NCBI RefSeq assembly: GCF_027364955.1
Contig: NZ_DAHXOI010000017.1
Location: 1 to 49,882, forward strand
Length of the DNA: 49,882 nt
DNA from: Ferrimicrobium sp.
Lineage (GTDB): Bacteria; Actinomycetota; Acidimicrobiia; Acidimicrobiales; Acidimicrobiaceae
Direction: 5' to 3'
Shown here: piece after piece, positions 7,979 to 17,230 of the stretch
Numbering within the stretch: the stretch's first letter is position 1
Layout of the letters: every line of letters starts with the position of its first letter
Translations under genes and position numbers: made by a program
The notes under the pieces: model-generated
Database searches by the model: none
What the model was told of the DNA's origin: nothing
The model's input: the letters and a program-made list of their open reading frames with translations, nothing else

Positions 7979-8518
7979 TTACGCCTTATCCTTCAGATTT
8001 TCAGCGAGTTTTGCGAGCGCTCGGTGTTGCGCGACGCGTACCGATGCCTCGCTCTTACCCAAGAGGTCGCCCACCTCCTTCGCGCTAAATCCTCCGAGCA
8101 CCCTTAATAGCACGATCTCGGCTTGCTCGTCATTAAGCCCCTCCACCAGCGCAGCGACTGCCTCGTCGATCTCCAATTGCTCAGGTGGAGCAACCTCTGA
8201 CAATTCGTGCACATCTGCATCCCGTGCGATTTGGGGTCGAACAGCCCGGCGTCGGTAGAGGTCGATCGTACGGCGTCGCGCGGTGGCAAAGATCCAGGCA
8301 CGAAAGGCGAGCTCGTCACCAACAAACTTGGACAATCCTTTGGTAACTGAGATCCAGACCTCGGCAGCGACGTCTTCGGCATCACCTCCAAGGCGACCCC
8401 GCAAGAATCGCAGCAGACCAGGGTGATAGGTCCGATAGATAACCCGAAAAGCTACTTCATCTCCCCGTTGCGCCTGTTGGAGAACCTCTGGGAAGTCTTC
8501 AATTTCAAATTGACTCAA
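7979..8518 (-). CDS. ECF-type RNA polymerase sigma factor
   Basis: The 179-residue product has region 2 (about residues 20-90: YHPGLLRFLRGRLGGDAEDVAAEVWISV, then FRAWIFATARRRTIDLYRRR). It also has region 4 (about 125-175: LNDEQAEIVLLRVLGGFSAKEVGDLLGKSEASVRVAQHRALAKL), which includes the helix-turn-helix. Region 3 is missing, as in group 4 sigma factors. It should direct RNA polymerase to a small regulon, held in check by the membrane protein encoded 52 bp downstream. The gene is divergent from kdpA across 328 bp, so it could share control signals with the kdp locus. Confidence 0.9.
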   Translation of the reverse strand: MSQFEIEDFPEVLQQAQRGDEVAFRVIYRTYHPGLLRFLRGRLGGDAEDVAAEVWISVTKGLSKFVGDELAFRAWIFATARRRTIDLYRRRAVRPQIARDADVHELSEVAPPEQLEIDEAVAALVEGLNDEQAEIVLLRVLGGFSAKEVGDLLGKSEASVRVAQHRALAKLAENLKDKA

Positions 8519-8846
8519 CCGGCTCCTCGATATGTGTTAACGCGAATTGCGGCTATATCGGTAATAGTCCTGGAACGACTCTACAGCCCACCCCGAGAAC
8601 TCAGGCATAGATCCCGATGAAGGTAAGCCCGAATCCATTCTCGCCAGGCATGCACCTCAACAATCGGGGTCCGATGCTCAAAGTGTCACTCCTGCACACC
8701 CCGTCAGCGTTTCAGGCAAACCGTGTCAACAGTTCTTGATACCTCTCTTGTGCCGTGTCAACAGACTCTCAACGTTGGGGGCAATCTCCAAGCCGGACCA
8801 GTGCGCGGCCATAGGATGAGCCCGTGTTCTGGAACTGGGAGTCTGC
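8519..8846. promoter_or_regulatory. Divergent sigma/kdpA control region with a duplicated 12-bp motif
   Basis: CCGTGTCAACAG occurs perfectly at 8721-8732 and 8753-8764. The 32-bp start-to-start spacing is about three helical turns, so both copies face the same side of the DNA. They lie 80-125 bp upstream of the kdpA start. They could be KdpE binding sites or promoter elements for the neighbouring ECF sigma factor. No kdpF-like small ORF and no obvious cyclic-di-AMP riboswitch could be seen in this interval. Confidence 0.45.
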
Positions 8847-10535
8847 ATGGCGTTTGTAATCGAAGTCATTGTTCTGCTGGTCGTGCTCGGCCTGATCTGG
8901 CGATATCTGGGCTCATATCTGACGGCGGTGTTCACTGGGCGAGTCCACTTTCTGGACTGGATCGAGTTACCCCTCCTTCGTCTCCTCGGGATCCAACCGG
9001 GCGCGGAGCAGAGCTGGCGTCGGTATCTCCGGTCCTTGCTCGTCTTCTCTCTCGTCTCCTTGGTGATCACCTACCTACTGCTGGCTCTCCAGGGACATCT
9101 CCCGCTGAACCCTGAGCATCTTGGTGACGTGACACCAGCACTCGCCTTCAACACAGCGGTGTCGTTTATCACCAACACCGACTGGCAAAACTACGCCGGT
9201 GGGACAACAATGTCGTATCTCTCGCAGATGGTCGCCCTGGCGACACAAAACTTCGTCTCGGCCGCCGTTGGTCTTGCCGTCGCGATCGCGGTGATCCGCG
9301 GCTTTTCTCGCAAGCGATCGAGTACCCTTGGCAACTTCTGGATCGACACCATTCGTGGAGTGTTCTACGTTCTTCTCCCAATCTCGATCGTCATGACGCT
9401 CGTCTTCGTCTGGCAAGGAGCTCCCCAGACGCTCCTTGGCCCAGCGCACATCCATGATGTCTTGAACGGTGTTCACCAAACCATCCTTCGAGGACCGGTG
9501 GCCTCCCAAGAGGTGATCAAGCAACTCGGTACCAACGGCGGTGGTTTCTTCAACGCCAACGCTGCACACCCCTTTGAGAACCCGACCGGATTCACGAATT
9601 TCCTGGAGATCGTTCTGATCCTCTGCGTCCCCGTTGCCCTAACGTACACTTTTGGCAAGATGGTCGGCAACATCAAGGAGGGTGTGGCGGTGCTCATGGC
9701 GATGATTATCCTCTTCGCCGGTACCTTCGCCTTCACACTCGCTGCCGAGAATGGTGGCAATCCCGCCATCCACGCAGCCGGCATCACCAGCACCCGCGGC
9801 AATATGGTCGGCAAAGAATCGCGCTTTGGAGTCGACAATTCGGTGCTCTTTAACGTGACATCAACACAGACATCGACCGGATCAGTCAACTCCTCCGCTG
9901 ATTCCTACACGCCGATCGGCGGCCTTGGCATGCTGGCTGGCATGATGTACGGCGAGGTCTCCCCCGGAGGTATCGGTAGCGGTATCTACACCATCTTGAT
10001 CTTCGCTATCCTCACCGTCTTCATCGCCGGCCTGATGGTGGGGAGAACACCGGAGTATGTGCGGAAGAAGATCCAGAAAACCGAGATCATCTGGGCATCG
10101 ATTGGGGTGCTGGTGATGCCCATCACCGTACTAGTCCTGACAGCGATCACCGTTGCCCTCCCTGATGGACGAACTGCCATCTTGAACCACGGACCTCATG
10201 GATTCTCCGAGATCCTTTATGCCTTCACCTCACAGGGCAACAACAATGGCTCGGCCTTCGCCGGTCTCTCAAGCAACACCGCCTACTTCAACATCACCGG
10301 TGCCATCGCCATGCTGATTGGAAGATTTGGCGTGATCATACCCGTGATGGCGCTCGCTGGCTCCTTGGCCGCCAAAGAGGAGGTCCCAGTAACCGCCGGC
10401 ACGTTCTTGACTGCTACCCCAATGTTCACCGGTCTCCTGGTCGGAGTGATTTTACTGGTTGGTGCTCTTAATTTCTTTCCGGCAGTGGCGCTTGGACCCA
10501 TTGCGGAAGCCGTCTCACATGGGAGGTTTTTCTAA
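8847..10535 (+). CDS. kdpA: Potassium-transporting ATPase subunit KdpA
   Basis: This is the K+ channel-like subunit of the KdpFABC pump. Its 562 residues match the family length. The selectivity-filter loops are visible: TNTDWQNYAGG at about 109-119, TNGGGFFNANAAHPFENP at about 229-246, a third at SPGGIGSG and the last in TSQGNNNGSAF. A GGGAG ribosome site lies five bases before the ATG. The stop codon is directly followed by the kdpB ATG. The locus gives high-affinity K+ uptake under K+ limitation. No kdpF is seen upstream. Confidence 0.97.
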   Translation: MAFVIEVIVLLVVLGLIWRYLGSYLTAVFTGRVHFLDWIELPLLRLLGIQPGAEQSWRRYLRSLLVFSLVSLVITYLLLALQGHLPLNPEHLGDVTPALAFNTAVSFITNTDWQNYAGGTTMSYLSQMVALATQNFVSAAVGLAVAIAVIRGFSRKRSSTLGNFWIDTIRGVFYVLLPISIVMTLVFVWQGAPQTLLGPAHIHDVLNGVHQTILRGPVASQEVIKQLGTNGGGFFNANAAHPFENPTGFTNFLEIVLILCVPVALTYTFGKMVGNIKEGVAVLMAMIILFAGTFAFTLAAENGGNPAIHAAGITSTRGNMVGKESRFGVDNSVLFNVTSTQTSTGSVNSSADSYTPIGGLGMLAGMMYGEVSPGGIGSGIYTILIFAILTVFIAGLMVGRTPEYVRKKIQKTEIIWASIGVLVMPITVLVLTAITVALPDGRTAILNHGPHGFSEILYAFTSQGNNNGSAFAGLSSNTAYFNITGAIAMLIGRFGVIIPVMALAGSLAAKEEVPVTAGTFLTATPMFTGLLVGVILLVGALNFFPAVALGPIAEAVSHGRFF

Positions 10536-12575
10536 ATGGCTACCAGCGTTCGAACCAAGGGTGTCGCGGGGTCGAAGTCGCTCTTTGACCGCGATATCCT
10601 CAGCACCGCCATCAAGGCGTCATTCGTCAAACTCGACCCCCGGGTCCAGGTACGCAATCCTGTCATGTTCGTGGTCTACCTCGGGACCGTGGTGACTCTC
10701 GTCGCATCGATTGTCCACACCTCACTCTTTTCGTGGATGGTCACGATCGTCCTCGCCTTTACCGTGCTGTTTGCCAACTTTGCAGAGGCAATGGCTGAGG
10801 GCCGCGGCAAGGCCCAGGCCGACACCCTTCGTCGAACCCGAACCGAGACTGAGGCACGGAGGCTTAACTCCGATGGATCCGAGGAGGTCGTGGCCGCGAA
10901 TCAACTCCAGACCGGGGACCTCGTCGTCTGCGAAGCCAACGACGTCATCCCCTCCGATGGAGAGATCGTCGACGGCGTTGCCTCCGTCGACGAGTCCGCT
11001 ATCACAGGAGAGTCAGCACCGGTCATCCGCGAGGCTGGGGGTGATCGGTCGTCGGTGACGGGTGGCACCATGGTGCTTTCGGATCGCATCGTGATCAAGA
11101 TCACCGCGACACCGGGCAACTCCTTCCTCGATCGAATGATCTCACTGGTCGAGGGTGCGAACCGCAAAAAGACGCCCAACGAGGTAGCGCTCTCCATTCT
11201 CCTGATCGCGTTGACGGTGATCTTTGTTCCCGTGGTGGTGAGCTTGGAGTACTTCGCCCACTTCTCGCACACGGGGATCGCGATCGTCACCCTTGTCGCT
11301 CTCCTCGTCTGTCTCATCCCGACGACGATCGGCGCCCTCCTCTCGGCGATCGGGATCGCCGGAATGGACCGAATGGTTCAAAAAAACGTGCTGGCCATGT
11401 CTGGCCGAGCCGTTGAGGCCGCCGGCGACGTCTCGACCCTTTTGCTCGACAAGACCGGAACGATCACCTTTGGCAACCGAATGGCGTCGCGCTTTGTCGG
11501 CGTCGGCGGCACCTCCGATGAGGAGATGGCTCGAGTGGCTCGGCTCGCCTCGATGGCCGATGAGACACCCGAGGGTCGTTCGATCGTGGTGCTGGCGAAA
11601 AACGAGTACGGTATCCGTGACAACGAAGTCGGTACCGATTACGAGTTCGTTCCCTTCTCAGCTACCACCCGAATGTCTGGCGTGAACATCAATGACACCC
11701 AGATTCGCAAAGGGGCGACCGAAGCAGTTAAACGGTGGGTGATTGACCAGGGCGGAGAGGTTCCCGCTGAAGTTGACGATCTCACCAAGGAGATCGCCAA
11801 CGCTGGCTCTACGCCGCTGGTGGTAGCTGAGAACAAAAGAGTGCTCGGTGTTGTCGAACTCAAGGACGTCGTCAAGCCCGGTATCAAAGAACGCTTCGCC
11901 CAGTTGCGTAAGATGGGCATTCGTACCGTGATGATCACCGGCGATAACCCTCTTACTGCCGCCGCGATCGCCTCAGAGGCGGGTGTCGATGACTACCTCG
12001 CTGAGGCGACACCAGAGCGCAAACTCGAACTCATCAAGGAGGAGCAGGAGGGGGGCAAACTCGTTGCGATGACCGGTGACGGCACCAACGATGCCCCGGC
12101 GCTCGCCCAGGCAGATGTCGGGGTTGCGATGAACTCAGGAACGGTCGCTGCCAAGGAGGCAGGCAACATGGTCGATCTCGATTCAAGTCCCACCAAACTG
12201 ATCGAGATCGTCGAGGTTGGTAAGCAACTCCTCATCACCCGAGGGGCGCTCACCACCTTCTCGATCGCCAATGACCTTGCGAAGTACTTCGCCATTATCC
12301 CCGCACTCTTCATTGCGGCCTATCCACAGTTGAAGGTGCTCAACGTCATGCACCTTCACTCCCCGATCACCGCGATCCTCTCGGCAGTGATCTTTAACGC
12401 GCTGATCATCATCGTCCTGATCCCACTCGCGCTGCGGGGGGTGAAGTTTCGACCCGCCGCTGCCGGAGAGATCATACGAAGAAACGTATTCATCTATGGA
12501 GTGGGTGGAGTGATCCTCCCCTTCATCGGCATCAAACTCATCGATATTCTTCTCACGGTCACGAGGTTGTACTAA
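10536..12575 (+). CDS. kdpB: Potassium-transporting P-type ATPase subunit KdpB
   Basis: This catalytic subunit of 679 residues has all P-type ATPase hallmarks. TGES (residues 157-160) is the dephosphorylation loop. DKTGT (305-309) carries the phosphorylated Asp305, and TGDGTNDAP (from 513) is the hinge. The serine of TGES matches the E. coli KdpB Ser162 whose phosphorylation switches the pump off, so that regulation is possible here. It starts immediately after the kdpA stop with GGGAGG upstream, and its TAA overlaps the kdpC ATG by one base. Confidence 0.98.
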   Translation: MATSVRTKGVAGSKSLFDRDILSTAIKASFVKLDPRVQVRNPVMFVVYLGTVVTLVASIVHTSLFSWMVTIVLAFTVLFANFAEAMAEGRGKAQADTLRRTRTETEARRLNSDGSEEVVAANQLQTGDLVVCEANDVIPSDGEIVDGVASVDESAITGESAPVIREAGGDRSSVTGGTMVLSDRIVIKITATPGNSFLDRMISLVEGANRKKTPNEVALSILLIALTVIFVPVVVSLEYFAHFSHTGIAIVTLVALLVCLIPTTIGALLSAIGIAGMDRMVQKNVLAMSGRAVEAAGDVSTLLLDKTGTITFGNRMASRFVGVGGTSDEEMARVARLASMADETPEGRSIVVLAKNEYGIRDNEVGTDYEFVPFSATTRMSGVNINDTQIRKGATEAVKRWVIDQGGEVPAEVDDLTKEIANAGSTPLVVAENKRVLGVVELKDVVKPGIKERFAQLRKMGIRTVMITGDNPLTAAAIASEAGVDDYLAEATPERKLELIKEEQEGGKLVAMTGDGTNDAPALAQADVGVAMNSGTVAAKEAGNMVDLDSSPTKLIEIVEVGKQLLITRGALTTFSIANDLAKYFAIIPALFIAAYPQLKVLNVMHLHSPITAILSAVIFNALIIIVLIPLALRGVKFRPAAAGEIIRRNVFIYGVGGVILPFIGIKLIDILLTVTRLY

Positions 12576-13111
12576 TGCTTACTCAAATCCGCCGCTCAAT
12601 CGTTCTTGCCCTCTTCTTCGCCATCATCCTCGGTCTTGCCTATCCACTCGTTGAGACTGGGCTGGCCAACGTCCTCTTTCCCGCCCGGGCAAAAGGTTCA
12701 CTCACCCCGTACGGCTCCACCGAGATAGGCCAGCATTGGACTGGAGACCGTTGGTTTCACGGTCGGCCAGATCTCGACAATGACACCGAGACGGGAGGCA
12801 CCAATCTTGGCCCTCGCTCCAAGCAACTGCTCGACAACACCAAAGCACTCGTGGCGTTCTGGCATGCCCAAGGTGTCGACCCCACCCAAGAACTGGTCAC
12901 CACGTCGGGAAGCGAGGTCGACCCCGACATCTCCCAAAAGAGCGCTCTTGTTCAGATCCCAATGATCCAACGATCGACTGGCATCTCAGCAAGCCGTCTA
13001 CGCCAGCTCATCGACGCGCAGACCACCGGGCCTGAATACGGCATCTTTGGCGATGGCTACGTGAACGTCCTGAGCCTGAATCGTGCACTCGCGGCGATCG
13101 AAGGGCGCTAG
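12575..13111 (+). CDS. kdpC: Potassium-transporting ATPase subunit KdpC
   Basis: The 178-residue protein has one N-terminal membrane helix (about 7-30) and then the soluble KdpC domain with GSTEIGQHW, FHGRPD and the PxISxxSALVQIPMI region. In this subfamily the last part reads DPDISQKSALVQIP. KdpC stabilises ATP binding in the pump complex. The ATG overlaps the kdpB stop (TAATG), and the gene ends the kdpABC unit 53 bp before a strong hairpin. Confidence 0.96.
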   Translation: MLTQIRRSIVLALFFAIILGLAYPLVETGLANVLFPARAKGSLTPYGSTEIGQHWTGDRWFHGRPDLDNDTETGGTNLGPRSKQLLDNTKALVAFWHAQGVDPTQELVTTSGSEVDPDISQKSALVQIPMIQRSTGISASRLRQLIDAQTTGPEYGIFGDGYVNVLSLNRALAAIEGR

Positions 13112-13164
13112 CTGGCTCGCGTCACGGTGGGTGGAATCAGGCAGCAAGCAATGCGTGACCCACG

Positions 13165-13198
13165 GACGACAACTAGGCGACCTCGCCTAGTTGTCGTC
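13165..13198. terminator. 16-bp perfect hairpin between kdpC and the convergent kdpD-N gene
   Basis: Bases 13165-13180 pair perfectly with 13183-13198, leaving a two-base loop (in practice four). The stem contains the TAG stop codon and the last codons of the leftward kdpD-N gene. No T-run follows on either strand, so termination efficiency is uncertain. Position between two convergent genes suggests a shared, bidirectional terminator or RNA-stabilising stem. Confidence 0.65.
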
Positions 13199-14329
13199 AA
13201 TCTCAGCGAGTCCTGGGTCGTAGTCGCGGATCCCGATCACATGGACATCAATGCCCATCGGACCGACCTTGCGAAGGACCTGATTGACGATAGACCCCTT
13301 CAACAGTTCATCGCGTCGAGAACGCTTTGAGGCACCGATGACAATCTGGGTGATCTGATGCTCGAGCGCGGTCTCAACCATGACATCGGCCACCTTGATG
13401 CCGTACTTCTCCAAGAAGACAACCCCAAGATCATGGCTCAACTTCCTGAGCGCCTCGATCTCTCTGGAGGCCGACTCCGATATGTCGGTGTCGGGCATGA
13501 TCAACAACGAGCGCAGGTCCGCCTTAGAGCGCGCCGCCATCCTCGCCGCCCGGCGAAGAACTCGTGGGGTCTCCGGCGAGAGGCTCAATCCCACCAAGTA
13601 ACGCTCTCTCGTCTCAAAAACTCTCCGACCCTGTCGGTTTGCGAACGACAAGAGCAGATCTTCGTCCGCTTCGTCAGCCACAAAACGCAAGGCCAACTCT
13701 CGCAAGGCGGTCAGATTCTGTGTGGTGAAGAAGTTGTCAAGTGCCGACTGGATCTTCGACTCGGGGTAGATGTTGCCGTGAAGCATTCGCCGCCGCAGCT
13801 GCTGCGGGGAGGAGTCGATCAGCTCGAGCTGATCGGCTTGGCGTACCACCCAGTCCGGTACCCGTTCGGAGATGCGGACCCCGAGCATCTCCTCGACCGC
13901 ACCAGCGATACTCTCGATATGTTGCACGTTCAGCGTTGCAATGACATCGATTCCCGCATTCAACAGATCGAGCACGTCCTCATAGCGCTTTTCGTGTGGT
14001 CCGGATCCTGGAATATTTGTGTGAGCGAGCTCATCGACCAGCACCACATCAGGATGACGAGCCACAACCGCTGCGGTATCCATCTCCATGAATTGACGCC
14101 CTTGGTAGGTCACCACCCGTTGGGGAATCACGGGTATCTCGCGGATCAGTTCCTGGGTGTGGACCCGCCCATGGGTCTCAACCAACCCGATCACCACATC
14201 GGCCCCGCGCTGCATCCGTCGCCATCCCTCGTCCAACATGGCGCAGGTCTTCCCCACCCCCGCCATCGCCCCCAAATAGATACGAAATCGACCAGCAGCC
14301 TCAACCTCATTGCTTGCGGATTGTTCCAC
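13187..14329 (-). CDS. Truncated KdpD: N-terminal KdpD/USP sensor module without kinase
   Basis: The protein has about 380 residues and contains only the cytoplasmic N-terminal half of KdpD. The KdpD domain has Walker A GAMAGVGKT (about 20-28) and Walker B-like VDELAHTN (about 98). It is followed by a universal-stress-protein domain (about 240-370) with GASKRSRRDELLKGSIVNQ. Membrane helices and kinase are absent. They are encoded by the divergent gene at 14401. In Staphylococcus KdpD the USP domain binds cyclic-di-AMP. Here the SxS part (SLS) is kept but the following aromatic-Tyr part is not obvious. I chose the GTG at 14329 because AGGTAGG lies six bases upstream. A TTG at 14356 is also possible and would suit a leaderless start after TATCAT at 14369-14364. 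Confidence 0.88.
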   Translation of the reverse strand: MEQSASNEVEAAGRFRIYLGAMAGVGKTCAMLDEGWRRMQRGADVVIGLVETHGRVHTQELIREIPVIPQRVVTYQGRQFMEMDTAAVVARHPDVVLVDELAHTNIPGSGPHEKRYEDVLDLLNAGIDVIATLNVQHIESIAGAVEEMLGVRISERVPDWVVRQADQLELIDSSPQQLRRRMLHGNIYPESKIQSALDNFFTTQNLTALRELALRFVADEADEDLLLSFANRQGRRVFETRERYLVGLSLSPETPRVLRRAARMAARSKADLRSLLIMPDTDISESASREIEALRKLSHDLGVVFLEKYGIKVADVMVETALEHQITQIVIGASKRSRRDELLKGSIVNQVLRKVGPMGIDVHVIGIRDYDPGLAEIDDN

Positions 14330-14400
14330 GCTCGACCTACCTCGGTCTATCTCCAAGTCGACGATGATACGATCTCTATACTAGGGGCGATGGGCAGAAT

Positions 14401-15876
14401 ATGATGGGTAGGGAGTTCACAGCACACGACCGATCCGCGTTGCTTGGATCGGGCCTCAGTATTCTCATGATCGGTGTGTTTTCCGCGCTGCTCATACCAC
14501 TGCGCACGCATCTCCCACCCGCGTCCATCGCGCTCATTCTTGTCGTCCCTCTGGTGGCCAGCATCGCCGTTGGCGGCATCTCGGCCGGAGTCGTTGCCAC
14601 CCTTGCTGGTTTTGGCGCCTACGATCTCTTTTTTATCCCTCCGTATGGCACCCTCGCTGTGGGGGTAGCGTCAAATTGGATACCCCTTGGTGTCTATGCT
14701 TTGGTCGGTCTCGTCACCGTCCTGATTGACCGTCGCTTCCGACTCCAGAGAGAGCGCGCGCTCTACCAGGCACATATTCTCGAACAACTAGCCAATCTTC
14801 CCGCTACGCTCATCAGCGAACGCTCCCTTGAGGGTGTGTGGCGAAACGCCACTGAACAGATCGTACAGCTCCTGGATCTCCAGGGGGTGATGGCATTGCG
14901 CCCAACAGACAACCTGCTCCGACCAGCGAACATTGTCGGCGACCGCCAGATGGCAACCACGATAGCAAACGCCTTTGTTGGATCAAACGGCATGGCTCGG
15001 AGTGGGGAGATCACCATTGCGGGAGTCCGAGTCCGCTCCTTTGCCTTATCGACGCTCAGTGACAACTTCGGGTTCCTGGTGATCTGGAACGATGACCTGC
15101 CTGATAGCCTCGTGCAGGCACTCAATGTGGTAGCCAACCAGATATCCGCCGCCCTTGAGCGAACACAGCTCCACGAGACGCGCCTCAAACTCGATACACT
15201 CCAACAGATCGACGGCTGGCGCGCATCCCTCCTGAGAACGGTATCGCATGACCTGTTGACACCGCTTGCCGGCATCAAGACCGCCACCACCGCGCTCAAC
15301 GAATTCGGTGATGGTCTCGAACCACACGAACGTGAACAGCTCCTGGATACCGCGCTCAGCCAAATCGACCGATCGATTCAGTTGGTCAGCGATCTGCTCA
15401 ACGTCACACGCATCGAGGCCGGTGCCTTTCATCTCCAATATCGATCGGTGAACCTGATCGAGCTAATCCAAGAGGTTGCGACGGGTATCGATTTTCTCTC
15501 GGTCGAATCAAAGCTTGACCTCTCCACCCCCTCTGAGCTACCGCTGGCCTGGGCTGATGTTGGGTTGGTACGCGAGGTGATCTGGAATCTGCTCGATAAC
15601 GCCGTCCGCCACTCACCAATCGGTGAGGTGATCCAAGTGAAGATCGAACTCGACAAGGCGTTCTTTGTCGTCCATATCCACGATACCGGCCGACTCGTCG
15701 AGGGCGCAGATCAGATCCGGCTCTTTGAATGGTTCCATGCCGTAGGTAAAAGTGGGCGCGCTGGATTAGGCCTTGCCATTGCGCGATCCTTCATCGAGGC
15801 CCACCACGGTCAGCTCTCAGTCCATACGGCGGAGGACGGAACAACCTTCACCTTCACGCTTCCGAGGCAACAATGA
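14401..15876 (+). CDS. KdpD C-terminal half: membrane sensor histidine kinase
   Basis: The 491-residue protein begins with a DUF4118-type membrane domain with four helices (about 14-110, including YDLFFIPPYGTLAV). A GAF-like segment follows (about 130-255), then the HisKA box VSHDLLTPLAGIK with His283, the N box (NLLDNAVRHSP, about 396-406), the DTG motif (about 429) and GLGLAIA (about 455-461). These are exactly the KdpD parts missing from the neighbouring kdpD-N gene, so the two together equal one KdpD. It overlaps kdpE by four bases. A TATACT -10 element lies at 14377-14382. It should phosphorylate KdpE, with the separate N-terminal protein as a partner in trans. Confidence 0.9.
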   Translation: MMGREFTAHDRSALLGSGLSILMIGVFSALLIPLRTHLPPASIALILVVPLVASIAVGGISAGVVATLAGFGAYDLFFIPPYGTLAVGVASNWIPLGVYALVGLVTVLIDRRFRLQRERALYQAHILEQLANLPATLISERSLEGVWRNATEQIVQLLDLQGVMALRPTDNLLRPANIVGDRQMATTIANAFVGSNGMARSGEITIAGVRVRSFALSTLSDNFGFLVIWNDDLPDSLVQALNVVANQISAALERTQLHETRLKLDTLQQIDGWRASLLRTVSHDLLTPLAGIKTATTALNEFGDGLEPHEREQLLDTALSQIDRSIQLVSDLLNVTRIEAGAFHLQYRSVNLIELIQEVATGIDFLSVESKLDLSTPSELPLAWADVGLVREVIWNLLDNAVRHSPIGEVIQVKIELDKAFFVVHIHDTGRLVEGADQIRLFEWFHAVGKSGRAGLGLAIARSFIEAHHGQLSVHTAEDGTTFTFTLPRQQ

Positions 15877-16553
15877 CCTCCATTCTTATCATCGACGATG
15901 ACCCAGCACTCAGTAGAGTGCTCCGCATTGGATTGAGCGCCGCGGGCTATGACGTCACCGTTGCCCTGCGGGGTCTGGATGGACTGGCTCGGGCCATCCA
16001 GGATCACCCGGATCTTTTGGTCGTTGACCTTGGTCTTCCGGACATCGATGGCGTGACTCTCGTCGCAGAGCTACGTCGCTATCACAAGAAGGGCCTAGTT
16101 GTCCTCTCAGCGGCGGGCGACGAGCACACCAAAGTCAAAGCCCTCGACCGTGGTGCCGATGACTATGTCACCAAGCCTTTCGGATTGAGCGAGTTCGAAG
16201 CTCGGCTGCGTGCACTGGAGCGCCGCATGGACCAGTCCGCTCCAGTGGTGACCGAGATAACCGCTGCGCCAGGATTGGTGATCGACCTAGCAAAACGTCG
16301 CGTGATCGACGATGTCCAGGGTGAGATCCGACTCACGCCTCGAGAATTTGATCTCCTACGGTTCTTGGTTGAAAATCAACGGCGTCTCTGCACGCATCAG
16401 CTCCTCCTGACGACCCTCTGGGGAGAAGGCTATGACGACCCGCACCACGTACGCGTGTACGTCAATCGCCTGCGAACCAAGTTAGGTCCATCCAGCCAGT
16501 ACCTCCGATCCAGAGCTGGACTGGGTTACTTATGGGAGAGCGAGCCTCCGTAA
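15873..16553 (+). CDS. kdpE: Response regulator KdpE (OmpR/PhoB type)
   Basis: The 226-residue regulator has a receiver domain (about 1-115) with acidic pocket DDD at 8-10, phospho-acceptor Asp52 in VVDLGLPD and Lys101 in TKPFG. A winged-helix DNA-binding domain follows (about 130-222; LTPREFDLLRFLV and HHVRVYVNRLRTKLG). Its ATG lies inside the kinase stop region (ATGA), showing translational coupling. It is expected to activate kdpABC, and the duplicated 12-bp motif at 8721-8764 is a candidate target. Confidence 0.93.
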   Translation: MTSILIIDDDPALSRVLRIGLSAAGYDVTVALRGLDGLARAIQDHPDLLVVDLGLPDIDGVTLVAELRRYHKKGLVVLSAAGDEHTKVKALDRGADDYVTKPFGLSEFEARLRALERRMDQSAPVVTEITAAPGLVIDLAKRRVIDDVQGEIRLTPREFDLLRFLVENQRRLCTHQLLLTTLWGEGYDDPHHVRVYVNRLRTKLGPSSQYLRSRAGLGYLWESEPP

Positions 16554-16648
16554 CAACGATCACCCATGGATCCCCTCTCGGTCACTAGCAACAAGCTCTA
16601 CGGGCCATGCGATACCTTCGTCGATGCCGTTCGCTCAATCTAGCAGGG

Positions 16649-17230
16649 CTACTTCTGTCTTCTCCTGATCTCCAGCGGGGTCTTCCTAATCGCATAGTCT
16701 GCTAAGGCAATCGCCGATGCGAGCACAATAGTGATGATCGGACTGACACCCAAGATCGTCAGCCCAACCGCCATCACTGCGATCAAAACCGTCAGGAATA
16801 TATGGGGAACGTCTTGCCAGAGGGTCCAAACAACGTCCAGCAAGAGACCTATCACCGCTACTTCGATCCCGTGCAATGCGCCAGTCAGGTACGGGTTATG
16901 GAGTACCGCCGTAGCATCGGCTAGGCCGAGAATCAGAAGAAAGGAGGGCCAGATGGCAGCGATAAAGCCAGCTAGCAGTCCTTTCGTTCCTTTGACCCGC
17001 ATCGCAATAGCCGCCAAAACATTGGTGGTGGTCGGCCCAGGGGCGAAGGCGGACATCTCGACGATCTGATCGAACTGAGCCGAAGTGATCCAAGCATGCT
17101 TTTCAACCACCTCGGATCGGATAAAGGACAGCACGGCATATCCACCGCCGAAACCTAGTGTGCCAATCTTTGTGTAGACACCTACCAATGAGAGGAGTGA
17201 TACCTGTTTCTTCGGTTGCTCATCTGACAA
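16649..17230 (-). CDS. Chromate transporter, half-size CHR subunit
   Basis: The 193-residue membrane protein starts with the CHR motif YTKIGTLGFGGGYAVLSFIRSEVV (about 18-41) and has APGPTTTN at about 70-77. Both motifs are conserved in the chromate ion transporter family (PF02417). It has about six helices and is a single-domain (short-chain) form. Such forms normally work as heteropairs, and the partner is encoded upstream at 17434-17997. Together they would export chromate and give resistance. Substrate is inferred from family only. Confidence 0.88.
   Translation of the reverse strand: MSDEQPKKQVSLLSLVGVYTKIGTLGFGGGYAVLSFIRSEVVEKHAWITSAQFDQIVEMSAFAPGPTTTNVLAAIAMRVKGTKGLLAGFIAAIWPSFLLILGLADATAVLHNPYLTGALHGIEVAVIGLLLDVVWTLWQDVPHIFLTVLIAVMAVGLTILGVSPIITIVLASAIALADYAIRKTPLEIRRRQK

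Noticed and set aside
8519-8846. kdpF or a cyclic-di-AMP riboswitch before kdpA
   Set aside because: No 25-35 residue hydrophobic ORF and no recognisable riboswitch core could be found by eye; a covariance search would be decisive.
13358-14404. 348-codon rightward frame opposite kdpD-N
   Set aside because: It is antisense to a clear KdpD/USP protein and its translation shows no family motif.
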